Under the pieces are notes generated by a model that was not told the DNA's origin, ran no database searches, and saw nothing but the letters and a program-made list of their open reading frames with translations. Shown in pieces: positions 48,677 to 57,468 of a stretch of 64,000 nt of DNA (position 1 is the stretch's first letter; the number at the start of each line of letters is the position of its first letter). This DNA is from Rhodococcus sp. 4CII (GTDB lineage Bacteria; Actinomycetota; Actinomycetes; Mycobacteriales; Mycobacteriaceae). The position numbers were made by a program, and so were the translations under genes. The DNA lies in assembly GCF_014256275.1 (NCBI RefSeq), contig NZ_JACCFE010000002.1, positions 5,684,001-5,748,000 of the forward strand. Direction: 5' to 3'.

Positions 48677-49171
48677 ATGGCGGTCACCGTGGAGCGGGCA
48701 GTACTCGAGCAGGCTGAAGACATCGTTCAGATGCACTGGGACGCAGAGGATTGGCTCCTGGCCAGGGAAATCGATCCGCCGGCTCGCGGTGAGGTGTCGC
48801 TCGCCGACGTGCGGGAACAGATCGAGTTCGGGGAATGGCGTGTCGCGCTGTTCGCCGGGATCGTGGTGGGGGCGCTGCGGGTGCTGCGGTCGGATCCGGA
48901 CGTCTGGACCGAGGACGACACCCCGGCCGCGTACGTCGCCCGCGTGATGACCGACCGCCGCCACGCCAGTGCGGGACTCGGCGCCGAACTGCTCCGGTGG
49001 GTCGACGAGCACGCCCGCTCCGAGGCGGCGTCCGTCGTCCGGCTCGAGTGCGTCGAAACCAACTCGCGACTGCGCGACTACTACGAGGAGCAGGGCTTCT
49101 TCCTGGTGGGTCGCAGAGACTTCGAGGCGGAGTGGCCGAGCGTCGTGCTGATGGAGAAGTCCCTGCTCTGA
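48677..49171 (+). CDS. GNAT N-acetyltransferase
   Basis: 164 residues. Landmarks: the acetyl-CoA loop region VARVMTDRRHASAGLGAELLRWVDEHAR (cited in part, R-x-x-G-x-G/A replaced by HASAGLG), then RLECVETNSRLRDYYEEQGF, where the Asn and Tyr of the family fold are present. TAGTGT lies exactly six bases before the ATG, a leaderless promoter. The substrate cannot be told. It runs into the ABC transporter genes on the opposite strand. Confidence 0.86.
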   Translation: MAVTVERAVLEQAEDIVQMHWDAEDWLLAREIDPPARGEVSLADVREQIEFGEWRVALFAGIVVGALRVLRSDPDVWTEDDTPAAYVARVMTDRRHASAGLGAELLRWVDEHARSEAASVVRLECVETNSRLRDYYEEQGFFLVGRRDFEAEWPSVVLMEKSLL

Positions 49172-49175
49172 CCGT

Positions 49176-49937
49176 TCACAGCGGGTCGAGGATGCGGTGC
49201 AGGAACTGCCGCAGTCGCGGCCCGGTCGGATTCGCGAGTACCTCCTTCGGTGTGCCGCGTTCGAGCACGACGCCGCCGTCGATGAACAGCACCTGGTCGG
49301 CCACCTGCTGAGCGAACCGGATCTCGTGCGTCACGATCACCATCGTCCAGCCCTCGGTGGCGAGGTCGCGGATCACCCGCAGCACCTCACCGACCAGTTC
49401 GGGGTCGAGTGCGGACGTCGGCTCGTCGAACAACATCAGCTTCGGCTTCAGTGCGAGCGCCCGGGCGATCCCGACCCGCTGCTGCTGACCGCCCGACAGC
49501 TGATACGGGTACTGGTCCGCCTTCTCCGCGAGGCCGACCTGGGTCAGCAACCGCATCGCGTCGGCGCGCGCCTCGTCCTTGGGTCGCTTCTGCACCACGA
49601 TCGGGCCCTCGGTGACGTTCTGCAGCACCGTCTTGTGGGGAAACAGATTGTGGGACTGGAACACCATCCCGCTCTGTGCGCGGAACCGGGCCAGTGTCGA
49701 ACGGCCCACCTCGGTGCCGAAATCCACCGACACGTCGCCGATGGAGATCACCCCGGCATCGGCCATGTCGAGGGCGTTGAGGGTGCGCAGCACCGTCGTC
49801 TTGCCGGAACCCGACGGTCCGATGATGACGGTGACCGTTCCGGCGGCGACGTCGAACCCGATGTCGCGGAGCACCTGATGGTCGCCGAACGACTTCTCGA
49901 CGCCGGATACCTGGAGAAGGGGAGGAGTGTCGGTCAT
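49176..49937 (-). CDS. polar amino-acid ABC transporter, ATP-binding protein
   Basis: 253 residues, GlnQ-type. Walker A GPSGSGKTT (~37-45), signature LSGGQQQRVGIARAL (~148-162), Walker B LMLFDEPTSALDPE, and the H-loop His in VTHE. Belongs to the family importing glutamine, glutamate, cystine or similar amino acids. ATG at 49937 overlaps the permease stop (ATGA). Last of three genes read right to left. Confidence 0.95.
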   Translation of the reverse strand: MTDTPPLLQVSGVEKSFGDHQVLRDIGFDVAAGTVTVIIGPSGSGKTTVLRTLNALDMADAGVISIGDVSVDFGTEVGRSTLARFRAQSGMVFQSHNLFPHKTVLQNVTEGPIVVQKRPKDEARADAMRLLTQVGLAEKADQYPYQLSGGQQQRVGIARALALKPKLMLFDEPTSALDPELVGEVLRVIRDLATEGWTMVIVTHEIRFAQQVADQVLFIDGGVVLERGTPKEVLANPTGPRLRQFLHRILDPL

Positions 49938-50602
49938 CGGGCCACGTACCTGTCGAGTCGGGCTTCGAGCCGGCCCTGGACGGCCGACAGGAAGATGCAG
50001 ATCACCCAGTAGTACAGCGCCGCGACACCGTAGAGGGCGAAGAAGTCGAACGTCGGTGCGGCCGCGAGCTGCGCGACGCGCAGCAGTTCGGTCACCAGGA
50101 TCGTCGACGCCAGTGAGGTGTCCTTCACCAGTGAGATCAGCGTGTTCGACAGCGGGGGGACGGCGACCCGCGCGGCCTGCGGCAGCACGATGCGCTGCAG
50201 GGTGGTGGTGTACCCCATCCCGATGGTCTGGGCGGCCTCCCATTGTCCCTTGGGGATCGACAGGATCGCCGAGCGGATCACCTCCGCCGCGTAGCCGCCG
50301 ACGTTGAGGCTGAACGCGATCACGGCCGCCGGAAACGGCTCGAGCGTGATCCCGAATTGCGGCAGCGCATAGAACACGATGAACAACTGCACCAGCAGCG
50401 GGGTGCCGCGGATGATGGAGACGTAGAAGCGGGCGACCGCCGACAACGGTCTGATCGACGAGATCCGGGCCAGCGCCACCAGCAGCGCGATCACGAGCCC
50501 GATGGTGAAGCTGATGATGGTCAACGGGATCGTCATGGTGATCGTGGCCTTCAGCATCGGCCACAGGTTGTCCAGGATCAGCTGGACCGTTGCGTCGTCC
50601 AC
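49934..50602 (-). CDS. polar amino-acid ABC transporter, permease
   Basis: 222-residue inner-membrane permease of the HisMQ type, with five to six helices: ATITMTIPLTIISFTIGLVIALLVALAR at the start (in part), IIRGTPLLVQLFIVFYALPQFG with the family's RGTPLLVQL, and the coupling loop EVIRSAILSIPKGQWEAAQTIGMG (EAAQ-x3-G). Sits between the solute-binding and ATP-binding genes. Confidence 0.95.
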   Translation of the reverse strand: MDDATVQLILDNLWPMLKATITMTIPLTIISFTIGLVIALLVALARISSIRPLSAVARFYVSIIRGTPLLVQLFIVFYALPQFGITLEPFPAAVIAFSLNVGGYAAEVIRSAILSIPKGQWEAAQTIGMGYTTTLQRIVLPQAARVAVPPLSNTLISLVKDTSLASTILVTELLRVAQLAAAPTFDFFALYGVAALYYWVICIFLSAVQGRLEARLDRYVAR

Positions 50603-50612
50603 GGACAGACTC

Positions 50613-51416
50613 TCAGTTGCTCGGCGCCGAGACGTCGGTGCCGAAGTACTTCTGCGAGATCTGGGCGAGGGTACCGTCGGCCCGCAGCTCGTCGAGCGCC
50701 TTGTCGATGTCGGGCATCAGGCCGCTGTCCTTGCGGGCGGCGAACGCCTGCTCGCTCGTGTCCCCGGTCTCGGCAGCCACCTTCACGCCGGTGTCCCCGG
50801 TCTGCTTCTGGTATTCGGCCACGGCCAGATTGTCGTTGACGGTGGCGTCGACGCGGCCGTCCTTCAGCAGGGTGATCGCCTGCACGAAGCCCTCGACGGA
50901 TTCGACGTTCGCGCCGGCGTCCCTCGCCACCTGCGCCCAGTTGCTCGTCGCCGACTGCGCCGTCGTCTTGCCGTTCAGGTCGGCGAGCGAGGTGATCGAG
51001 TTGTCGTCGGCGCGGGTGACGATCACGCCCTCGGAGTAGGTGTACGGGGTCGACAGGTCGTATTTCTGAGTGCGTTCGTCATTGACGGTCACCTGGTTGG
51101 CGACGAGGTCGTACCGCTTCGCCTCGAGGCCCGCGAAGATGGAGTCCCACGGTGTCTGCGTGAACTCGACGGAGACACCGAGTTTGTCGCCGACCGCACG
51201 GATGACGTCCACGTCGTACCCGGTGAGCTGACCGTCGGGGCCCTGGTAGCTGAACGGCGTGTACGTGCCCTCGGTGCCGACCTTCAGGACCCCGGCCTCG
51301 CGTACCTGGTCGATGACCGGCCCCGAGTCGGAGTTCCCGCATCCGGCCAGCGACAGCGCGGTCAGGACGGCGATCAGGACGGTCGGAAGTGTGCGTCGCA
51401 CGGCGTTCCTCCTCAT
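50613..51416 (-). CDS. polar amino-acid ABC transporter, solute-binding lipoprotein
   Basis: 267 residues. Signal with lipobox LAGC (TALSLAGCGNSDS), then a two-lobe binding domain: VLKVGTEGTYTPFSYQGPDGQLTGYDVDVIRAVG with the D-V-x-x-I motif (cited in parts), AGLEAKRYDLVANQVTV, and the NDERTQKYDLSTPY segment with Arg and Asp likely to hold the amino-acid backbone. The set of lobe residues fits cystine or glutamine binders, but I would not fix it. First gene of the three-gene operon. Confidence 0.93.
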   Translation of the reverse strand: MRRNAVRRTLPTVLIAVLTALSLAGCGNSDSGPVIDQVREAGVLKVGTEGTYTPFSYQGPDGQLTGYDVDVIRAVGDKLGVSVEFTQTPWDSIFAGLEAKRYDLVANQVTVNDERTQKYDLSTPYTYSEGVIVTRADDNSITSLADLNGKTTAQSATSNWAQVARDAGANVESVEGFVQAITLLKDGRVDATVNDNLAVAEYQKQTGDTGVKVAAETGDTSEQAFAARKDSGLMPDIDKALDELRADGTLAQISQKYFGTDVSAPSN

Positions 51417-51498
51417 TCGGCGGATCAGCTAACCGTACTGGTCGAACGCCACCCGGATAGGATCTTCGGGCCCCCTCAGGAAGAAGGTTTGTCCCGCC

Positions 51499-52961
51499 GT
51501 GCCCTCTCTCGCTCTTCGACGGCCGGTGTGGCTGCATCCGACGGTGTTTCGTATCGAGTCGTTGTCCGCGCTGGTCGTGGCGATGGCCCTCATCCCGGAG
51601 GCGTTGTCGTTCTCCATCATCGTGGGTGTCGATCCGCGGGTAGGTCTGTTCACCGCCGCGATCATGGCGATGACCATCGCGTTCACCGGCGGCCGTCCCG
51701 CGATGATCTCCGCGGCCACCGGTTCGGTGTCGCTGGTACTGGCGCCGCTCATGGCGTCACACGGGTTGCAGTACCTCATCGCGGCGGTCTTCCTCGGCGG
51801 TGCGCTGCAGATCGTCCTCGCCGTCCTCGGGGTCGCGCGGCTCATGCGGTTCCTGCCCCGCAGCGTGATGGTCGGGTTCTGCAACGCGCTGGGAATCCTC
51901 ATCTTCGTCCACCAGTTCCCGTACCTGACGAACGTGCCGTGGGCGGTGTACGCGCTTTTCGCCGCCGGTCTGGCGCTGCTCGTGTGGATCCCGAAGCTGA
52001 CCACGGCGGTGCCGGCCCCGCTGCTGGTGATCGTCGGTCTCACCGCGTTCACCGTGCTCGCCGGTGTCGCGGTGCCCACCGTCGGGGACCAGGGTGAACT
52101 GCCCGACGGGCTGCCGACCCTGATCGGTTGCCCGACGTTCCCCTCACCGTCGACACCCTGAAGATCATCGCCCCGTTCGCGCTGGCGATGGCCGTCGTCG
52201 GACTGCTCGAATCGCTGATGAGCGCCAAACTCGTGGACTCCGTCACCGACACGCATTCGGACAAGACTCGCGAGTCGTGGGGCCAGGGTGTCGCCAACAT
52301 CGTGACCGGACTCTTCGGCGGCATGGGCGGATGCGCTCTCATCGGGCAGACCATCATCAACGTCAAGACGGGCGGGGCCCGCACCCGGCTGTCGACGTTC
52401 CTGTCGGGGGCGTTTCTGCTGATTCTCGTGGTCGGGCTCGGCGACGTGGTGGGGACTATTCCGATGGCGGCGCTCGTCGCCGTGATGGTGCTGGTGGCTG
52501 CGACCACCTTCGACTGGCACAGCGTGCGCACCCTCCGGCGAATGCCGCTGAGCGAGACTCTGGTGATGCTCAGCACCGTCGCGGGCACCCTCGCGACGGA
52601 CAATCTTGCGATCGGTGTGGGTGTCGGTGTGCTCGTCGCGATGGTGCTGTTCGCGCGCCGGGTGGCGCACATGGTGGACGTGCGTGGCGAACTCGACGGC
52701 GACGTGAAGACGTACCGGGTCAGCGGCCAACTCTTCTTCGCCTCGTCCAACGACCTCGTGTTCTCGTTCGACTACGCCGACGACCCCGGCCGCGTCGTCA
52801 TCGACCTGTCGGGCGCCACCATCTGGGACGCCTCCACCGTGGCCGCGCTCGACGGCGTCACCACGAAGTACGCGAGTCGCGGCACCGACGTCACCGTGGA
52901 GGGCCTGAATCCGGTCAGCGAGGAGCGGTACCGCAGGCTGACCGGCCGGCTGGGCGACTAA
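51499..52961 (+). pseudogene. SulP anion transporter with STAS domain, split by a one-base frameshift
   Basis: Two reading frames form one SulP protein. Residues 1-~209 from GTG 51499 hold the helices (IESLSALVVAMALIPEALSFS, AAVFLGGALQIVLAVLGVARL in part). Near 52127 the frame slips; the next frame (from 52128) begins LPDVPLTVDTLKII and runs through the rest of the helices to a C-terminal STAS domain (VIDLSGATIWDASTVAALDG) ending 52961. The bases ATCGG-TTGCCCGAC read as if one base is missing after 52127. Intact, it would be ~487 residues, the normal length for a sulfate/bicarbonate carrier. Either a real mutation or a sequencing error. Confidence 0.85.
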
Positions 52962-53728
52962 CCGACGGTCTCCCGCAGATACGCGAGGTCGTCGGCCAGC
53001 CCCTCCGCCGGTGTCTCGAGGACGACGGGCGCATCGGCGGTTCTGACGACCTCGGCGAGCAGTTCGGCGTCGATGGTTCCGTCGGCGAGGTTCGCGTGCC
53101 TGTCGCGGGCCGAGTTGAACTCGTCGCGGGAGTTGTTGAGATGGACCAGATCGATGCGCCCCGTGATGGCTTTGATTCGCTCGACGACACCCACCAGTTC
53201 CTCGCCGCCCGCCCACGCGTGACAGGTGTCGAGGCAGAATCCGGCGCCGAAGTCGCCGACCTCCTGCCACAGCCGGTCGATGGCGTCGAAATGCCGTGCC
53301 ATTGCGAAGTCGCCGCCCGCCGTGTTCTCGATGAGGATGGGGACGGGGAAGCCGCCCTTGTCGGCCTGACGTTCGAAGAGTTTGCGCCAGTTGACTATCC
53401 CGGCCTTCACGTCCTCACCGTCACGGACGTGTCCGCCGTGGACCACCAGTCCGAACGCGCCGATGTCGGCCGCGGCCTGGGCCTGCTGTGCGACGGCGTT
53501 GCGCGACGGCATCCGCAGCCGGTTGTTGAGGCTGGCCACATTGATCACGTACGAGGAGTGCACGACGACGTCGATGGAGCTGTCGCGAATCTCGTCGGTC
53601 CGCGGATGCGTCGGAGGTTTTTCCCATTTCTGGGGGTCGGTGAGAAACATCTGGATGACGTCGGCGCCTAGCCGTGCGCCGTATCCGATCGGATCTTCGT
53701 CCTGGCGGACGTGTGCTCCTATGCGCAT
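52958..53728 (-). CDS. nfo: endonuclease IV-like AP endonuclease
   Basis: 256 residues, a TIM-barrel deoxyribonuclease IV. Metal-binding positions visible in order: VVVHSSYVIN (His ~57), VVHGGHV, ILIENTAGG (Glu ~140), FCLDTCHAWAGG (Asp and His), LVHLNNSRDEFNSARDRH in part, and LETPAEG. It cuts DNA at abasic sites during base-excision repair. TACCCT lies exactly six bases before the ATG at 53728, so it is probably leaderless. The stop overlaps the SulP stop by four bases. Confidence 0.93.
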   Translation of the reverse strand: MRIGAHVRQDEDPIGYGARLGADVIQMFLTDPQKWEKPPTHPRTDEIRDSSIDVVVHSSYVINVASLNNRLRMPSRNAVAQQAQAAADIGAFGLVVHGGHVRDGEDVKAGIVNWRKLFERQADKGGFPVPILIENTAGGDFAMARHFDAIDRLWQEVGDFGAGFCLDTCHAWAGGEELVGVVERIKAITGRIDLVHLNNSRDEFNSARDRHANLADGTIDAELLAEVVRTADAPVVLETPAEGLADDLAYLRETVG

Positions 53729-53776
53729 GTAACCAGGGTAGGGGGTGGGTGCCGCGACACTGATTGTGCTTGCAAT

Positions 53777-53894
53777 CGCACGCTTAATGCGCGAGGTCTG
53801 GCCTTTGGGGGCCTTCCTCAGCGTTAAGCTTGCGTTCGCAGTCATAGACATGGACTTCGCGCCGAAATCGGCGCACACTGTCGTTAAGCATCCG
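53777..53894. promoter_or_regulatory. three copies of a CRTTAAGC-type motif upstream of hipBA
   Basis: GCATTAAGCGTGCG (minus strand of 53777-53790), GCGTTAAGCTTGCG (53821-53834) and TCGTTAAGCATCCG (53881-53894) share C(A/G)TTAAGC-N-T-N-CG. Sites two and three are exactly 60 bases apart in the same direction. This 202-base gap has no gene. The motifs are good candidates for operator sites of HipB or the HipBA complex. Confidence 0.55.
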
Positions 53895-53930
53895 ACTACA
53901 AGCATTGCTCGATCAGAGCAGGAGGCGTCC

Positions 53931-54179
53931 ATGGCTACCCCACGCCGCCGCGAACGCACGGAAACCGGAGGCATCGCCGACGGATTCGTGGCCCGGCGGC
54001 ATCAGCTCGCGCTCACGCAGGCGGAGCTGGCCGACCTGGCCGGGGTGTCGAGGTCGAGTGTGCAGTCGATCGAATCCGGTCGGGGAACGGTCCAACTGGA
54101 CCTCGTCGAGGCCGTCGCGGGCGCGCTGGGCTGCCGCCTGGTGCTCGTGACCCGCGCGGGTGTCGAGGTGACGTCCTGA
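53931..54179 (+). CDS. hipB: HipB-like antitoxin, XRE-type
   Basis: 82 residues with a Cro/C1 helix-turn-helix: RRHQLALTQAELADLAGVSRSSVQSIESGRG (in parts; TQAELADLAGVSRSSVQSIE at ~31-50), followed by a short C-terminal tail that in HipB inhibits the kinase (LVLVTRAGVEVTS). Preceded by CAGGAGG at the ideal distance. The stop overlaps the hipA ATG by one base (TGATG). It probably represses its own promoter through the three upstream motifs. Confidence 0.9.
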   Translation: MATPRRRERTETGGIADGFVARRHQLALTQAELADLAGVSRSSVQSIESGRGTVQLDLVEAVAGALGCRLVLVTRAGVEVTS

Positions 54180-55414
54180 TGGTCGAGAATCTCAGCAGGG
54201 TCGAGCGGGCCGACGTCTACAAGGGCGAGCGCCTCGCGGGCAGCCTTGCGCGGGAGGGCGGGGACGTCGTCTTCCGTTACGACGCCACGTACCTTCAGGA
54301 TCCGAAATCTCCGCAGGTCGCGTGGACGATCCCCACGTCGTCACCCGACGTGCGGGCGAGCGGCGGCAGCGTTCCGCCGTTCTTCGCGGGTCTCCTCCCG
54401 GAAGGTATCCGGCTTCGCGGTGCGGTCGCGGCCACCAAGACATCCGAGGACGATCACCTCACGATCCTGATGGCGGTCGGGGCAGACACGATCGGAGACG
54501 TGCGCGTCCTGCCCGAGGGTGTGCCGCCGCCCGAGACGGCACCGGTGTTCGACCCCGACGCCATCGAACGCTCCGACCTGCGGGAGCTGTTCGAGCACAT
54601 GTCGGGTCACGAAGCGGTGAAGCTGGACCCCACCTCGCTGCCCGGAGTGCAGGCGAAGGTGTCCGCTCAGATGTACTCGACGCCCATCGCGACCGAGAAG
54701 GGTCCCGCCATCCTCAAACTCTCGCCACCGCAGGGATACCCGCAGCTGGTGGAGAACGAGCACTTTTTCATGGGGCTCGCCGCGCACTGCGGGTTGCCCG
54801 TCGCCGACCATCAACTGGTGCGCGACGGGAAGGGCAACGCCGGCCTGCTGGTCGCACGTTTCGACAGGCGAGTCGACTCCGCCGGTCGAGTCGTTCGCAC
54901 ACCGCAGGAGGACGCCTGCCAGGTGATGGGCGTGTTCCCCGCCGCCAAATACCGGCTGAAGACCGAGAATGTCATCACCGCCCTGGCCGACGTGTGCGAG
55001 CGCGGCGGCGGATCGGCCCGAGTAGCGACACTGGAATTGCTCCGGCTGGTCGCATATTCGTACGCGATCGGCAACGGCGACCTGCACGGCAAGAACTTCT
55101 CGGTGCACCTCGCCGAGTCGGGGCTGTGGAGCGTGACACCCGCGTACGACCTGCTGTGCACTCAGCCGTACCTGGGGTGGCGCGACCCGATGGCGCTCGA
55201 CTTCTACGGTAAGGCGAACAAGCTGAACCGCAGGCATTTCGTCGAATCGGGTGGCCGGCTCGGTGTTCCCGAACGTGCCGTCACCAGGATGCTCGACGGT
55301 GTCCGCAAGGGCATCGGGCGGGGCATCGGGGAAATCGAGAGAATCGGCTTCACTCCGAAGGAAAACGCTCAGCTGCGCACGCTGATGGAGCGGCGTTCGG
55401 CCGAGCTGGGCTGA
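54179..55414 (+). CDS. hipA: HipA-like serine/threonine kinase toxin
   Basis: 411 residues, standard for HipA. The N-terminal HipA_N fold (VYKGERLAGSLAREGGDVVFRY) precedes the kinase, with the P-loop LPGVQAKVS (~158-166), a nucleotide-facing FARFD-like LLVARFDRR, catalytic loop GNGDLHGKNFSV (~297-308; Asp and Asn are present) and TPAYDLL, which replaces the DFG motif. HipA phosphorylates glutamyl-tRNA synthetase and causes dormancy in E. coli. All core residues seem intact, so the toxin is probably active when free of HipB. Confidence 0.92.
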   Translation: MVENLSRVERADVYKGERLAGSLAREGGDVVFRYDATYLQDPKSPQVAWTIPTSSPDVRASGGSVPPFFAGLLPEGIRLRGAVAATKTSEDDHLTILMAVGADTIGDVRVLPEGVPPPETAPVFDPDAIERSDLRELFEHMSGHEAVKLDPTSLPGVQAKVSAQMYSTPIATEKGPAILKLSPPQGYPQLVENEHFFMGLAAHCGLPVADHQLVRDGKGNAGLLVARFDRRVDSAGRVVRTPQEDACQVMGVFPAAKYRLKTENVITALADVCERGGGSARVATLELLRLVAYSYAIGNGDLHGKNFSVHLAESGLWSVTPAYDLLCTQPYLGWRDPMALDFYGKANKLNRRHFVESGGRLGVPERAVTRMLDGVRKGIGRGIGEIERIGFTPKENAQLRTLMERRSAELG

Positions 55415-55418
55415 CGTC

Positions 55419-56060
55419 TTACCACACCCGGAACGCACTGTCGGAGAGCGTGAATCCGTGCCCCGCCTCGCTGTGGCACGTCACCCCCGACTTCTCGTCG
55501 ACGAGGCACGTCAGATCGTTCACCTGCAGCGCGGTGGCGTAGGGCAGGGCCGGGGCCGCCGCCGACCCGTCGAGGGGGTAATACCGGGGATCGCCCGCGC
55601 TGGCGAACTGCCCGGGGCGGGCGCCGGTGACCTCGATCGCATTCGGTGTCACCGCGGTGCCGGACGCGCCGGCCCCCGGAACCTTCGGCGCCGACGCCGG
55701 CATCGGGCCGTGACAGCCGGCGGTCGGGAGGTCGCCGCCGGTCAGGATTCCGCAGTGGAACTTGGTGCTCGGGGTGGTGAAGTAGTAACTCCCCGCCGCC
55801 GTGCCCGCGAACGCCTTCGGATCGGCCTGCGCCGGGGCGCTTGTGGTGGTCGTTGTTGTTGTGGTGGTGATCGTGGTGGTCGTTCTCGGCGCGGTCGTCA
55901 CCGAAGGCGCGGTCGTCGCCGACGGCGCGGTTGTCGCCGACGGGGTGGTCGCCGGTCCCGCGACGGCACCGGTCTCGGGGGATCCGTCGACCGAGCGACC
56001 GCAACCGGCCACCAGCAACAGCGAAGCGAACAGGAGCACCGCACGCACCGTGGAGGTCAT
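55419..56060 (-). CDS. Thr-rich surface lipoprotein
   Basis: 213 residues. Signal and lipobox LLVAGC, then a ~45-residue linker of TTAPSATTAPS repeats and a run of nine threonines, typical of a flexible and perhaps O-mannosylated cell-wall tether. The folded domain has four Cys (FHCGIL, AGCHGP, LTCLVD, VTCHSEAGHGF), probably two disulfides. No family is recognised. TAGGCT lies seven bases before the ATG. Convergent with hipA, four bases apart. Confidence 0.78.
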   Translation of the reverse strand: MTSTVRAVLLFASLLLVAGCGRSVDGSPETGAVAGPATTPSATTAPSATTAPSVTTAPRTTTTITTTTTTTTTSAPAQADPKAFAGTAAGSYYFTTPSTKFHCGILTGGDLPTAGCHGPMPASAPKVPGAGASGTAVTPNAIEVTGARPGQFASAGDPRYYPLDGSAAAPALPYATALQVNDLTCLVDEKSGVTCHSEAGHGFTLSDSAFRVW

Positions 56061-56130
56061 TGGGGAGAGCCTAGAGCGCGCCGGTCGAAATTCTGGGACA
56101 GTGGTGATCAGTCAGTTGCCAGGAGGTCCG

Positions 56131-57300
56131 ATGCCGGAAAACGCCCACTACGAGGAGCGTCGTGCCCGCATCTCGGCTCAGGTCCGCCAGTGGTGCGAGC
56201 AGGCTGCGATCGCGGGCAGGCACGCCCCGCTGTCGGACGCCGCCGCCGTGCTGATCGCCGCCGGTCATGTCGATGCGCCGACCCGTCAGGTCCTCACTTA
56301 CCGCCGTCGTGCGGGTCGGACCATCCCGACGATCGGGGGCTTCGGGGCGTTGCGCCTGCTGACGGACGAGTACAACCAGGTCGCGCGGCGCGCCGACACC
56401 CTGCGCCCCGGGCCCGCGCAATTGTTGTTCAAATACCGCGCCACCGAACTTGGGCGCAAGCTGCAGTCGTACCGGTCTGCCGTGGTGATGTCGACGGCGC
56501 ACTACGGCAACGGTGTCCGGGCGATGCGCCGCGACCGGCGTGAGGGCGTGCATCTGGACCTCGAACAACGGGAGTCCCTGTTCCGGGCGCTGCAGCGCAC
56601 ACCGGCGCCGGTCGTCGGTACGCCGCTCGAACGGGCCGGCAACTATGCCCGCGGCACCGCGGCGGAACGAATCGGCCGGGCGGCGGAGAACACACGTATG
56701 GCCGCGGTCGGACGACGCGTCGCCGAGGCGATCGGCAAGGGCACCGACCTCGACAACGACACCTTCGCCGACGGCTACGACACCCTGCTCTACCTGGCGG
56801 GGATGCTCTTCGACCGGATCGACGGTTCCCCCGTCTGGCATTCGGAGCACTTCGCCGTGCAGCGGCATCAACTCGACCTCGCCGAAGAACTCACCCAGAT
56901 CGCCGTCGACACCGTAGCTCTGCGCGGCATCCGGTTCGAACTCGACGACGCACTCCGCGCCACCCACTCCGACAGCGGGCGGCATCAGGTCGAGGCTCGG
57001 CGGAACGCGCTGAAACCGGTGTGGGATCAATTGGTGGACCGCGTCGCCGCCCTCGCCCGAATCGGCGACCTGCTGTCGCGGGCCGAGGTGCAACTGCGAT
57101 CCGTGCTGGCCGTCAACCGGGCGATGAGCCTCGACAGCCGCATCGACGAACTCATCGCACGCTCCGGCGATCGCGAACTGTCGGCGGAGAACACCCACTA
57201 CGTGGGCGATCAGTTCGGCGGAGTGGAGGAACTGATGCTTACCTACCAGTCGGCGTTGTACGGCGACATCGCCGAACTCACCTCCTGGGGACGGGCATGA
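56131..57300 (+). CDS. large helical hypothetical protein, 389 aa
   Basis: No known family. The sequence is helical and charged throughout (RRARISAQVRQWCEQAAI, LERAGNYARGTAAERIGRAAENTRM in parts, HQLDLAEELTQIAVDT), soluble and without a signal. AGGAGG precedes the ATG at the best distance, so expression is likely. Its stop overlaps the start of the decayed PPOX gene by four bases (ATGA), which shows that the two were once one operon. Confidence 0.7.
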   Translation: MPENAHYEERRARISAQVRQWCEQAAIAGRHAPLSDAAAVLIAAGHVDAPTRQVLTYRRRAGRTIPTIGGFGALRLLTDEYNQVARRADTLRPGPAQLLFKYRATELGRKLQSYRSAVVMSTAHYGNGVRAMRRDRREGVHLDLEQRESLFRALQRTPAPVVGTPLERAGNYARGTAAERIGRAAENTRMAAVGRRVAEAIGKGTDLDNDTFADGYDTLLYLAGMLFDRIDGSPVWHSEHFAVQRHQLDLAEELTQIAVDTVALRGIRFELDDALRATHSDSGRHQVEARRNALKPVWDQLVDRVAALARIGDLLSRAEVQLRSVLAVNRAMSLDSRIDELIARSGDRELSAENTHYVGDQFGGVEELMLTYQSALYGDIAELTSWGRA

Positions 57301-57468
57301 CCGATTTCGACAGATTGGGTGATGAATAGTTCGTCTCGCTCACCACGTAACGGAAGTCCGGCGCGGCCGTGGCGACGCCGGTGTGGATCGCCCGTGACAT
57401 GCACTCGACGGGGAAAGGTGGTACTTCTGCGCATCACCCCGGCGACCGACGGTGCAAGACCAGCCACC
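57297..57468 (+). pseudogene. decayed PPOX-class F420-type flavoprotein gene fragment
   Basis: In one unbroken frame from ATG 57297: MTDFDRLGDE, stop TAG (57327), FVSLTT, stop TAA (57348), RKSGAAVATPVWIARD. This is the start of a PPOX F420-dependent oxidoreductase (pattern F..LG...-F-V-x-L-T-T-x-R-K-x-G-x-x-V-A-T-P-V-W). After this a frame change gives RRGKVVLLRITP, recalling the family's GKVKRLRxxP. Two stops plus a shift and the cut at the DUF222 gene make it clearly dead. Confidence 0.8.

Noticed and set aside
52100..52161. Programmed ribosomal frameshifting in the SulP gene
   Set aside because: No slippery heptamer or nearby structure is seen; a one-base deletion or sequencing error is simpler.
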